Positions 55,074 to 64,000 of a stretch of DNA of 64,000 nt are shown one piece after another. How positions within the stretch are numbered: position 1 is the first letter of the stretch; the number at the start of each line of letters is the position of its first letter. Source of the DNA: Phoronis australis. Its lineage: Eukaryota > Phoronida > Phoronidae. Both the position numbers and the translations under genes were made by a program. The notes below the pieces were generated by a model. It worked only from the letters and a program-made list of their open reading frames with translations. It was not told where the DNA came from and did no database searches. The stretch lies in contig NMRA01000537.1 of assembly GCA_002633005.1 (NCBI GenBank), positions 60,001 through 124,000 on the forward strand, read 5' to 3'.

Positions 55074-55859
55074 ATTTTTACTTTTTTGTCCATCATGTCT
55101 CTTGGTGTTTTGCTTCATGCCCGAAGATAAAGGAGATAGAGGACTACGAGCGAGTAAGAAGTCTCGAAGAGTCGACATGCCTTCAAATAAGTCTGCGTCA
55201 ATGAATGAAGAGCTGCTACCGATAGGTAGATAAATAATAGCTTATTAACTGAAACTTCGGCTCAATGGTTTAAAAAAGACATGATCAGCTCGTGTGCTGT
55301 TTACCAAAATGTTAAACTCAGTAATAAAGTCGAACATTTACTAAACGTCGCCGAGGATTAACGGCTTAACAAAAGACAATTAACATTAGCACAAGTGCTA
55401 TTTACCGAAATTTCACACTAAAAAACAGTCCACCACTAGTAAAACTGTTTACCCTACACGTACAGAATTAATGCTCATATTTATAAGAATGACAGAAAAC
55501 TAAGAACAATCTACAGAAGTAATAACAAAAACAATATGGCCGACAGGAACACACATCACACGAGTTACATTCAAAGCGCGGCGCGGGGCGACACAACTTC
55601 CGAGATAGATCCGATATTATTTCAGTGACAATTAATTCCACAGTTTACATTGTAAACATATAATGTAACCCAGCAAAGTGGATGCGTGATCTAGAATTCT
55701 TTGCCTTCCCGGCGACATTAATGAGAGACACGAGAATGTGCCTGATTTCAAAAATTAGATAACGTACTTTCTTATTTCTATAATAACGTCGAATAAAAGT
55801 CATTTATACCACAATATTAGCGTCAAATGGCAGATACAACCGTGTAATAACCCATAAAG

Positions 55860-55889
55860 TTATCTCACTATATATATATAGTGAGATAA
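55860..55889. repeat. perfect 30-bp palindrome
   Basis: TTATCTCACTATATA is followed directly by its exact reverse complement. It lies 15 bp from a minus-strand tRNA-like sequence and may be part of its SINE tail. Confidence 0.9.
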
Positions 55890-55904
55890 GGATTTGGCGG
55901 AAAA

Positions 55905-55978
55905 CCGAGGACGGAGTCGAACCCGGTACCCTAGATTTGCTGGTCGCCGACTTTACCACTAACACTATGCAGCGACTG
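55905..55978 (-). repeat. tRNA-like sequence, SINE head
   Basis: On the minus strand, TAGTGTTAGTGGTAAAGTC (A box) and GGTTCGACTCC (B box) lie at tRNA spacing. The arms pair only in part, so a tRNA-derived SINE or pseudogene is likelier than a working tRNA. Confidence 0.55.
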
Positions 55979-58900
55979 ACGTCATCAAGAGTGAAATAAA
56001 ATACGTAATAATAATCCGTGACATACATGTAGAGTGTATCACCCATTTATGGCTTTTTGTCTGGTCTGAAGTGCGTTGCACTCTTAAAATAGGAAACTGG
56101 TTGCTTTCAGTCTCGTCGGAATATGTGAATGAATGAGCTTGTGAAAAACTTACGTTCATTGCACTGTAGCTATGATATGAATAAAAGAATGAAAAGAAAA
56201 AACAAGAATTTGCTGTTTTAATATGGGTGGGCCGTCTATATTCGTCTTTTTATCCGTTTTATTCATAAAATGTTCTTAGTCGGCGGCACGTATCTGTTTG
56301 CAAATTGTATAATGAACACGCGGTTTACTCCGTGGATGGGCGGACACAGGTTATCGCTGACTGGTGTATTGTAGCTTTCGGTGCGACGATAGACTGAAGA
56401 CTGGTTCGAGTTAATCACTTTATTAATTTCGGCCGTACGTACTCAAGTCTACTCAAACAAAACGTACTACGTAATGTCTGTTCTATGCTGTAGCTAGTGC
56501 TGCAAAACCTTGACAAGAAGCGGATCCAGGATTTTGAGTTGGGGGGCGTAAACAAAAGTCATCGACAGTAGAAAGATGCAATCACAATTTCTAGGCTTCA
56601 CATTTCCTGAACATAAATTTTAAGCACTCCGATTTGTTTGTACAACAGACCACATTAACACTTCATCAGTCATGCCAGTTTGTTTGCGTAAGCGCTGCCT
56701 GTTGAGAATTCGACTAGCCAATCAGAAACGCCGGTGTAAAAAATTTCATGAGGAAAATTAAGTGATACCTGCGTGCTGAACGTTACTGAACGTTAGGCTG
56801 GTTTTATCGGTCAAAATTGACGCCCATGACATGATGCATTAGCAGATTAAATAACGAGGGTTGGGTTAAATCATCAAAACGGGGTTTACGTTCCTTAAAA
56901 CAATGAACCAGTCAATCGCAAGCATTGCTTTGCTTATCTCATTTATAACATTAATACCATTATGCGGGTATATGAGGGTATTATCGTCACCATAAAGTTA
57001 TTAAGTTTGCAATGGCGTATGAAGAGAAAGAAAAGAGGTGAGACTATGGTATTAATTACAGCCATAGATACGAAGATACGCCGTCAACAATTGTATAGTT
57101 AAATGGTATAGTTTTTATTATGCCGGTTTTTCGTACGCCTGAGCAAACAAACGTTAATCATCTTAGTGCCTCACAGACTTCCGACATTTCATTATTAACG
57201 CCCTTGTCTCTACGAGAGCTGTAGTTCATTTCTCGTCAACTGCCCTTCAATTCTTGCGATTCGATTCTTTTTCGTCGACGGCATTATTGATCACGTAAAA
57301 GGTGAGCTTTTCTTTTGAACATTGGTTGGGGGTCTTTGATTTTGGGTTGATTTACTCCATCGTTAAAGATAACTTTTGCTAGTATCATCTGCTCCAACAG
57401 GAAAGGGTTAATTAGAAAAGAAAGTGAATGAAGAAGAAGGGAATTCGTGGGAAAAGGACGCTGTAAATGAGAACGCTCGTGCGAAACGTTAAGTATGTCA
57501 AAGTTCTTTTTTCAATATACTACTCTTTGTCAAGATTTGTCGATGAGTAAATTCCTTGAATCTAAAAATCGGAATATTCGCTCCTTCCGTTCCATCCCTG
57601 AAATGAAAGAAACATATCTGCAAAGTTTCACGAACATGCACCAATGACTGGAGATACAGCAGCAGGCGCCGGACGGACGGACGGACAGGGATAAATATGT
57701 GGGGCACCTAAAATCAGCATATTTTAAAACATTAGAAGTATATACCTTCAGAAAGTACAAAACCTGCAGAAATTAATTTCTGAATTTATATCAGTCTTCC
57801 TTGAACCAGGCCAGGGGACTATGCGCTTTGGTAAAATTCGACGAAAAAGAAAGGTAAACGTATACAACTATGTCATGACCAAATTTTGCTTGACATGAAT
57901 GACCAAGATGAAATCTCAAAACTTCTGTTAAATTTCTAAGTTGTAATTTGATTTTTGCGTTATTCAAGTACTAATGTTTTCATACGAATCAACTTTTGAT
58001 CGACCCTCACATAAAAGTGATACATTCTAAAAACAGTTCGTAGCACCAATAGGAGAACCAATTGTAAAGCACAGTAGGCCTGTCTCACAGTGTCACTTAA
58101 CCCTGTTTAGAATGAGGAGTTGAAGGTCGGAGAAAGAACGTCTTTTCATAATAACTGGTCTAAATTTGAATTCTATTGATGAAATACTTGCAGTCCAAAG
58201 AATTAATGTTTTAAAACAAATAACACGGATGTACATATGCAAAAAATCTAAATGTTTTGTATTTGAAGTTGCATTTCTCCCAATCAAAAATCGAATCAGA
58301 TCTCTTAATCCCATGAATTTGATCTCGCAGTATTCGTTAGCATGATAGGGATTTAATTCCCTTAGCAGCAAGAACATTGAAATGTGAGAGGGAGCATAAA
58401 TGCTTTTCTGACCACCCTTTAAATTTGAATTCGAAAATGCATTGTCTATGACTTGAGTGACCTCATTCGGCAACAAGTCAAGAGCGGATGAACGTGGTAA
58501 TGCTTTTAATCACCAAAAGCGCTTTCATGGTTATTATTAAGTATTCGACGTTGACAGCTGAACAGGGCGAAATGCAGCTACTAATGTGAGAACTTTCACT
58601 ATTAGCAAGCAGTATAAGACATCCTTACAAGAAGCAAACATTTCGTACACAATTCACAAAATGGCAAAAAATACGCTTAGCAGATTAATTAAACGAACTT
58701 GACATAACAACGTTTGGTCATTACCCACATTTCCCCGTTTATACCCACAAGTTTTATCACAAGGTGTCGCTGCTCAACGGTCCACAACTCAAATCGCTGA
58801 GTGACAAGAAATGTTACAAAACTGGAAAACACCCACTGAGTTTACCACTTTGCAAACACTTCCGAACATCATAGTGTTCTACTTTTTCTAACTAAATAAA

Positions 58901-59112
58901 ACCTCATTCACACAATTGTACCGACTTTACCCTCGTCATCAACACACCCTTTAAACAAGATTTCCTCAGCACAACTGATTTTATCTGCATTCTTTCAGCC
59001 ACTGCTTCTATTGTGCGCCATGCTGGAAACTAACATTCAATGAAAATCTCAAGGCTTAGGCTTTTGTGAACAAAATCTCTTTTTGAAATTCAAAAGCTCA
59101 CACAGTCTAATT

Positions 59113-59118
59113 TTTATT
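59113..59118 (-). promoter_or_regulatory. candidate polyadenylation signal of the right DUF229 gene
   Basis: AATAAA on the minus strand about 520 bases after the stop, conserved in place with 474-479. The extra distance is largely due to the inserted MITE. Confidence 0.4.
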
Positions 59119-59166
59119 CAGGTTTTCTTTTTTCCATAGGTGATCGTGTTCTAAAAAGGAAATGGG

Positions 59167-59274
59167 CAATATTCTGACGTAACGTGCCCGTGTTTTGAGA
59201 ACCACGTTGATGCCCGTTACTCAGTGGAAAAAAATGGTTCTCAAAATTCGGGCACATTATATCAGACCATTACC
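59167..59274. mobile_element. 110-bp palindromic MITE with empty site in the other arm
   Basis: Halves ACGTGCCCGTGTTTTGAGAA and TTCTCAAAATTCGGGCACAT are inverted copies; same family as 36152-36262. Flanks AGGAAATGG and AGAAAATGG form a 9-bp TSD with one mismatch. The matching left-arm position (near 448-458, CCCGTTTTCTTTTT) is uninterrupted, giving the pre-insertion site. Confidence 0.85.
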
Positions 59275-59641
59275 AGAAAATGGACTGACAGAGCCTGGAT
59301 GCTTTCAAGCTTTCTATTTAGATATAATCTGGTAGAAAACAGTAATTACCCTCACTCTGTGACTTAATGAATAGTCATTCTATTTATGACTAGCCCGTTA
59401 GTGAGAATGGAAAGTGGACGGAACCAGTTGGTTCGACCAGTAGTGACATTGGAGAAATTCAAAAGATTTCTTCAAATCTTTCCTTGTCTCCTCTGCAGGA
59501 GATGTTAACAGAATGCTGACATTCTAAATATTAATCAAGGTTTGAAAATTTCAAAAAACATGTCAGGTCATGATCAATTTGGAGGAGAGGGTGCCTTTAG
59601 AGCGTTCTACAATTGAAAAAATTGACGTCATGAAGAATTCG

Positions 59642-61564
59642 TCACCGTTGATCAGTTGGCATCATGTCTTTGCAAAAACAAAACTTTCTATCGTCGGGAG
59701 CATCATCTTTGACACAGTGTGCAGTGTTTCCGTATTTATTAAGACGGCTAATGTCGGCTCTGTCCACGTAGAAAATGTTATTGTCCAGGTTTTGTTTCAC
59801 TGTTGCCTCGTAAAGACCGTCATTTGGGCTGGTTAAAATAGTTAATTGCAACAGCCGTAGTGTGGCGCGAGTGGTGTCACTCAGTTCAGGCGCAAAGCCG
59901 TCTGCATCGTAAGTTTTTTTAAACGCCAACATGTTCTTTGTGTGCTGAAAAACAACAGCCGCGCGAATTTCGCTAAGATCCAATTTTGAGCAGATGTTTC
60001 GCTTATAGTCTGTTACTTTGTTAATTTGATCAACCACAGCCTTCGCAGCCTTTAAAACGTCGGAGTTGTTTACTGCTATCGACGAGAACTGCAAACAATT
60101 GCACCAATGAGCTTCAATGCTAGCATCCGGGCATGTTCTCTCCACCGGAATTTCTCGGAACAGGCTGATACTCCTATCTGACAAATTACCAACCGTGGGT
60201 TCGCCGAAATTTAGGATGTCCAATAAAGTTGGATGTATGTCAAAAGGCGTCGTCAGGCGCTCGGAGTTCTTTACCAAATTATTGTACGCTTTTGCATGCT
60301 TGATTTTGAACCAGTCAGGAAGAACAAATGAAAAGAAAGGGTTCCTCTCCTCTTGCTTACCACGAACCGTTGATCGGAATCCACTATATCTCAATCCGTG
60401 ATCAGACATTACTATTAACATAGTCTTATTAAGTAGACCCGAGTCTTTATAGAACTGTAGGGTCTGTTGTAGGTAGTCGTCTCCGTATTGTAGAGGATTG
60501 TTGCCATCGTGACTTAACTCGTTGTGGAAGACGAAACCAAATTTCGGTCGATTTGGATATGCGTTCACAAAGTCCTTGATCCAGTCAAGCACGACACGTA
60601 ACCGCGAACGATCGCCGATACACAGTGAAGATGTGCTCATAATGTTGTGAAATATTCTCATATAATGATGTGTTGGTTGTTCCTTAAATCCTGTCATGCG
60701 ATAAGTGAATGTACCAATCTGTGGACTGTCTTCCGACCACGCTGTAGCGTACCCGTGATCCGAGAAATTTTTCCATGCGAAAGGGAAAACGTCGGCGTGC
60801 AATTTGCTGTTGAGTCTTTTTAAGATTCGCGGAAGTTCCAGCTCAGTTTTCCCCGTGAGTATGGGAATCAGTGCCTGTGGAGTTCCATCGCCGACAATAT
60901 TATACCCTTTAAGGACAACAGCTTGCAAGTGATTAACAAGATAGTTGTAAGTTTTAGGCATCATCCTCATCATCGACATCCGGGACACGGAGTCGAACCC
61001 GATGATCAGGACATTCAATCCTAACCCACTGGCCGTGGCCGGTTTGACTTTTTCGACAAGTTCCGGTATTGGGTGAATTCCTGCGTGCCCATTGCTATAC
61101 GTCTGACCGGAAGTGCTCTTACAGTTTACACGGAAGAAGTCTGCAGGAACATCAGTATTATTTTTTATGGTTTGGGTCGGTCCCTCGGTCGTGGTCACGT
61201 CATTGTGTCTTTCAAAAACTTTATACTGGCAGGAAATCTGACCAAATTGTTTAGCAGCATCTGGCGAAATAATGAATTTTCCATTAACGATATCAATCCA
61301 ATTTTTCGTTTTACTACAAACGAGTGGTGGAAGTTGCTTCACAAACGGCTTGATCATTGGTGTCCAAGGCTCCATGTCTGGGTAGTGACAACCTTGCATT
61401 CCAACAGGAACACCTGATAATGAGGTTACCACGGGAACCTGGCTGTGAACGGGAACTTCCTGCTGCCAATGTGATTTGATAATGATAACCAATACACCAA
61501 GGGCTGCACAGTTCAGCAGCATTCGGTAGCTTGGCCGCCTCCAAAACAATCTTTTCAGGAACGA
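59642..61564 (-). CDS. DUF229 family protein, predicted membrane or secreted phosphatase/sulfatase-fold enzyme
   Basis: One exon of 641 codons ends in TGA at 59642. An acceptor-like TTTGCAG precedes it, and the first in-frame ATG is at 61522, so either an upstream exon gives the start or translation starts there. Right after the Met is one hydrophobic segment (LLNCAALGVLVIII) following RRPSYR: a type II signal anchor with the rest extracellular or luminal. Family motifs, numbered from 61570: LNVLIIGFDSVSR at 185-197 (nucleophile region of the alkaline-phosphatase superfamily), a GDGTPQALIPILTG block at 227-240, TAWSED at 276-281, and VMSDHGLRYSG at 387-397 (metal-binding Asp-His). Several paired cysteines. 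The activity of DUF229 proteins is largely untested; this reading rests on the fold. A paralog tail lies at 1-107. Confidence 0.88.
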   Translation of the reverse strand, partial: SFLKRLFWRRPSYRMLLNCAALGVLVIIIKSHWQQEVPVHSQVPVVTSLSGVPVGMQGCHYPDMEPWTPMIKPFVKQLPPLVCSKTKNWIDIVNGKFIISPDAAKQFGQISCQYKVFERHNDVTTTEGPTQTIKNNTDVPADFFRVNCKSTSGQTYSNGHAGIHPIPELVEKVKPATASGLGLNVLIIGFDSVSRMSMMRMMPKTYNYLVNHLQAVVLKGYNIVGDGTPQALIPILTGKTELELPRILKRLNSKLHADVFPFAWKNFSDHGYATAWSEDSPQIGTFTYRMTGFKEQPTHHYMRIFHNIMSTSSLCIGDRSRLRVVLDWIKDFVNAYPNRPKFGFVFHNELSHDGNNPLQYGDDYLQQTLQFYKDSGLLNKTMLIVMSDHGLRYSGFRSTVRGKQEERNPFFSFVLPDWFKIKHAKAYNNLVKNSERLTTPFDIHPTLLDILNFGEPTVGNLSDRSISLFREIPVERTCPDASIEAHWCNCLQFSSIAVNNSDVLKAAKAVVDQINKVTDYKRNICSKLDLSEIRAAVVFQHTKNMLAFKKTYDADGFAPELSDTTRATLRLLQLTILTSPNDGLYEATVKQNLDNNIFYVDRADISRLNKYGNTAHCVKDDAPDDRKFCFCKDMMPTDQR

Positions 61565-62599
61565 CTGCAAATGAAATTATAAATATTTAACTCAAAAGAT
61601 TGTGCAATACATATCCGACTTTTGTAAAGCAATTGCGGATCTCTAACAACATTTCGAGGTTTACTTTCCTTATTTCAAAACTTTACAACGAGAAATCTAC
61701 TAAGCTTTAATTAAAAGCAGTCTTCGAAACATTGGGAAAGAGAGCATTTATTTCTTATTTGTAAATGAAAGTATGGCATGAAATTGACTAAACGCTGCAT
61801 AATGTCTATATTTATTAACAAAAAATAAGCCTTCTCTTACGCTGACGGAACAAATTATCAATTATGCACGATGTGATAGGCCTGGAAGGCGAAAACCAGA
61901 CTAAATTGCATTATTCAAAGTTTTTCTCTGCCACTGAAACAGAATTCATCCTGCTTACCAGGTGTTTTTACGGTTTGTTCGTAAAAATTTGAATTTCTGT
62001 TGATGCCAAAACATTTTCCTTTTAATCTCAAGTTTCAAAAAACTGACAACTGAAAGATCTCACACTGACGACCACAGATTAAGTTTGAAAAAAGCCAAGT
62101 GTAGGGACATGCTTCGGCGACAAAACACCCACGATGGTCAAGCTTTATTCAGAGAATGGATGGCTACAGGTACGACATACAGAAAATTACAAAACACGCA
62201 AAAATACCAGAAACAGGATTGGCTGCTGTAGACACAAAAATTTGAAACTCACCATTGGGGCTGAGCCAACAAACAACTTCCGTTTTGTAATGCCGACTCA
62301 GTTGGGACGTCAGAGTACCGCAAAGGTACTTTTACTACGTTATACACTAAGTAAGTCATTTTCCTACAAGATTGGTTTGATAAGAACGTTTGTTGACAGT
62401 TGTTTTAAGATTAATAGCACGTGACCTTTATTACATGGTAGCTTTGAGAGACTATAAAAGGATCTATATAGGAATGTATTTCCTCGCCAATTAAATGAAT
62501 GCGTACCAAGGGATTGCTTTCATACAAAGCCCTAGTAGCAACACTCGTTATTTCAGTGTGCATTATGCGGGTTTTTACTTCAAGATTGCACAGCGTAAA
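61565..62599. other. DUF229 upstream intron or intergenic region
   Basis: No further exon of the DUF229 gene could be recognised on the minus strand; short ORFs only. Confidence 0.45.
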
Positions 62600-62928
62600 A
62601 TGAAACTGTTGTCATTGAGGTTTTGCAAAACCATCAGCTTGTGCAGAAGACTAGTTCCGAGATCTCAATTTTGCTTGGTGTTAAAGATAAGATTCCTTTC
62701 ACTTTAAAATCCAATGTAGTGTATAAATTTGATTGTAGTTGTTGTCAAGCAGCTTACATTGGTGAGACAACTCGCCACTTGACTACAGGGATGCTGGAAC
62801 ATAATTTAAATATGTTTAGACACTTGGGAAACTACATGAAGCTATTCACATTCATTGTTCGGAAGCGCTCTCACTCAGTGCACAGGTTAATTCCCATGAA
62901 TCTTTGGCGTTGTTACACTGTGTTGTGA
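62600..62928 (+). pseudogene. Penelope-like element relic, GIY-YIG domain
   Basis: A frame from about 62623 to TGA at 62926 reads SSEISILLGVKDKIPFTLK then VVYKFDCSCCQAAYIGETTR and HLTTGMLEH. The pattern VYKF.C..C.A.YIGETTRHL is that of the GIY-YIG endonuclease of Penelope-like retroelements. The reverse transcriptase is not present next to it, and the right half loses similarity, so it is a 3' fragment. Confidence 0.75.
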
Positions 62929-63021
62929 TTCGCTTATTGCTAGTCAATCCCGTTTCTGGTATTTTTGCGTGTTCCGGATTTTTCTGTGTGTCGTACCTGT
63001 AGCTATCCTAACATCCGTTCT

Positions 63022-63078
63022 CTGAAGGGGGTTTGAAAATGGTGTTATTTTTAACGCCGAAACATGTCGATACATGTT
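63022..63078 (+). ncRNA. hammerhead-like 3' half downstream of the GIY-YIG relic
   Basis: GGTGTTA and TAACGCC form a stem with a TTT(TT) loop, followed directly by GAAA. ACATGT-CGAT-ACATGT then forms a 6-bp stem closed by the A-T pair next to GAAA, followed by T. That equals stem II, GAA core, stem III and a GUU triplet. The CUGAUGA side is degenerate (CTGAAGG or TTGAAAA). Position 100 bp after a Penelope GIY-YIG frame supports the reading. Confidence 0.4.
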
Positions 63079-64000
63079 AGAAAAGATCTGTCAACTGCTC
63101 GCCACTTTGTCGGTTTTTCTGCCACCAAGCGAAACACGTCTCCTTTTTGGTATGGCATAACATAGACGTAGCAAATTTCCCTGATACATTGTATGGAAAA
63201 TGTGCCCTTTATACTTCGATGTAAACAAAACAATAGCGACTTCAAGCAGAAACCAGTCCGATTAAGAGGCAATTGATGTAAGTCCTAGATGTTTAAAATT
63301 AGTTGTAAAGGTTTCGTAGTATTCACATGCTCGAACCAAGGGGGGGGGGACTCGGGGGGCTCAAACGACCCCTACCCCCCAATTGGCGAAGTGGGCAAAA
63401 AGGTCCGCCTCCGAAAGACAAAAAGTCCGAGAAAATGAGGCATAAGTCCATAAAACATGCGCAAACGCGCAATTCACAGTGGTGCTCCCGGTTTTTTTGT
63501 CCGCCCACTGTTTTTGTTACCAAAAGGTTCACGAAGTCAGGAATTCGAGTCCCCCCCCCCATATTGAAGGCTAGGTGCGCGCATGATTCAAATATATTCT
63601 TAAATGCACTTGGGATTATTTTTGGAAAATTGCTTGCTTCACTGGCATGCCTCATACTATGATGCCGACCTCAGATGTGGAGTGCGATCACAAACGATAA
63701 TCTGCCGTCAATATCCATCTTATCAGACAGCTATTTGTCGAATGACTGAGTGCATGCGCGCATTTATCATAAAGGGGGTAGATTAGAAATTGTCTGGTGA
63801 ATACGGAGTTTTTCGTTCCAAAAATCGTCAATTTGTGAATTTTTTCAAGAAATTCCCTCACAGGTGAAAGCAAATAACATTGTAGCAGACGTTGCGAGAT
63901 GGTGTTTTTGTCAGGCAATGTTAAAAAGATATTTTTGACGAGCTTTCGCGTTCCATTCCTCTTTAACATGTGGATGTCGTTTCTGAACGTAGACTCTACT
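63079..64000. other. intergenic, no gene seen
   Basis: G- and C-homopolymer runs near 63341-63380 and 63551-63560; nothing else recognised. Confidence 0.5.

Larger units (their letters stand above)
54270..57480. other. intergenic, no gene seen
   Basis: No coding exon recognised. It holds a hammerhead-like sequence (55031-55073), a perfect palindrome (55860-55889) next to a tRNA-like sequence (55905-55978), and a MITE scrap near 56520. Confidence 0.5.
57490..59760. repeat. right arm of the large inverted duplication
   Basis: Reverse complement of the left arm: 58370-59750 pairs with 1-1300 and 57755-57960 with 2640-2835. The 57500-57690 piece is a single unit of the roughly 150-bp repeat with a GGACG tail, in an orientation that does not follow the arm symmetry, so it arrived separately. 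Confidence 0.85.

Noticed and set aside
58093-58476. 127-codon minus-strand ORF in the right duplication arm
   Set aside because: Similarity to the left arm stops within it and the reading frame is not kept there, so no sign of coding selection.
60117-61417. Plus-strand ORFs opposite DUF229
   Set aside because: Antisense shadows of a well-supported coding exon.
63323-63662. Overlapping ORFs of 110 and 111 codons on both strands
   Set aside because: Created by G/C homopolymer runs; no domain and no splice context.

Overview
This is eukaryotic, intron-rich, AT-leaning DNA from an animal, most likely a marine invertebrate. Exons are short, introns are hundreds to thousands of bases long with GT/AG borders, and the intergenic DNA is full of decayed DNA transposons, MITEs, tRNA-like SINE heads and Penelope-like relics. 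I cannot name the species. A hemichordate or cephalochordate-like deuterostome fits the gene set, but this is inference. One N at 48133 shows it comes from a draft assembly.

Layout. Bases 1-107 (+) are the last coding piece of a DUF229 (sulfatase/alkaline-phosphatase-fold) gene. From 10130 to 32448 (+) lies a complete AKNA-family gene. I rebuilt it as 15 coding exons with matching intron phases, giving an open frame of 1959 codons. Convergent with it, 42712 to 35233 (-), is HENMT1, the small-RNA 3'-end 2'-O-methyltransferase, rebuilt as six in-phase exons; only its extreme N-terminal exon is missing. At 61564-59642 (-) a second DUF229 gene has its whole ectodomain in one exon. It is a paralog of the gene cut off at the left edge.

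The two DUF229 genes point at each other. Their 3' ends plus more than 1 kb of flanking DNA are related as inverted copies (1-1300 and 2640-2835 against 58370-59750 and 57755-57960). AKNA and HENMT1 therefore sit inside a loop of about 55 kb between the arms of an old inverted duplication.

The remaining DNA is a stack of mobile elements, several dated by nesting and by target-site duplications (TSDs). These are: a foldback element (9-bp TSD) inside a TAGGCAAT-ended element (imperfect 9-bp TSD); a second TAGGCAAT copy lying next to a 2.15-kb TIR element that carries a hAT-type MITE with a perfect 8-bp TSD; a CAGGGCTTG-ended hAT-like family with 6-bp TSDs, two copies of which landed about 20 bp from splice donors of consecutive HENMT1 exons; the decayed autonomous relative of that family, with BED finger and catalytic-core remnants at 45.4-48.6 kb; a palindromic MITE of about 110 bp; and Penelope-like GIY-YIG remnants with hammerhead-ribozyme-like sequence.

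Functionally, AKNA is a coiled-coil microtubule/centrosome protein, HENMT1 stabilises piRNAs, and the DUF229 proteins are predicted type II membrane or secreted phosphatase/sulfatase-fold enzymes. Nothing in the sequence links the three functionally; they are simply neighbours.
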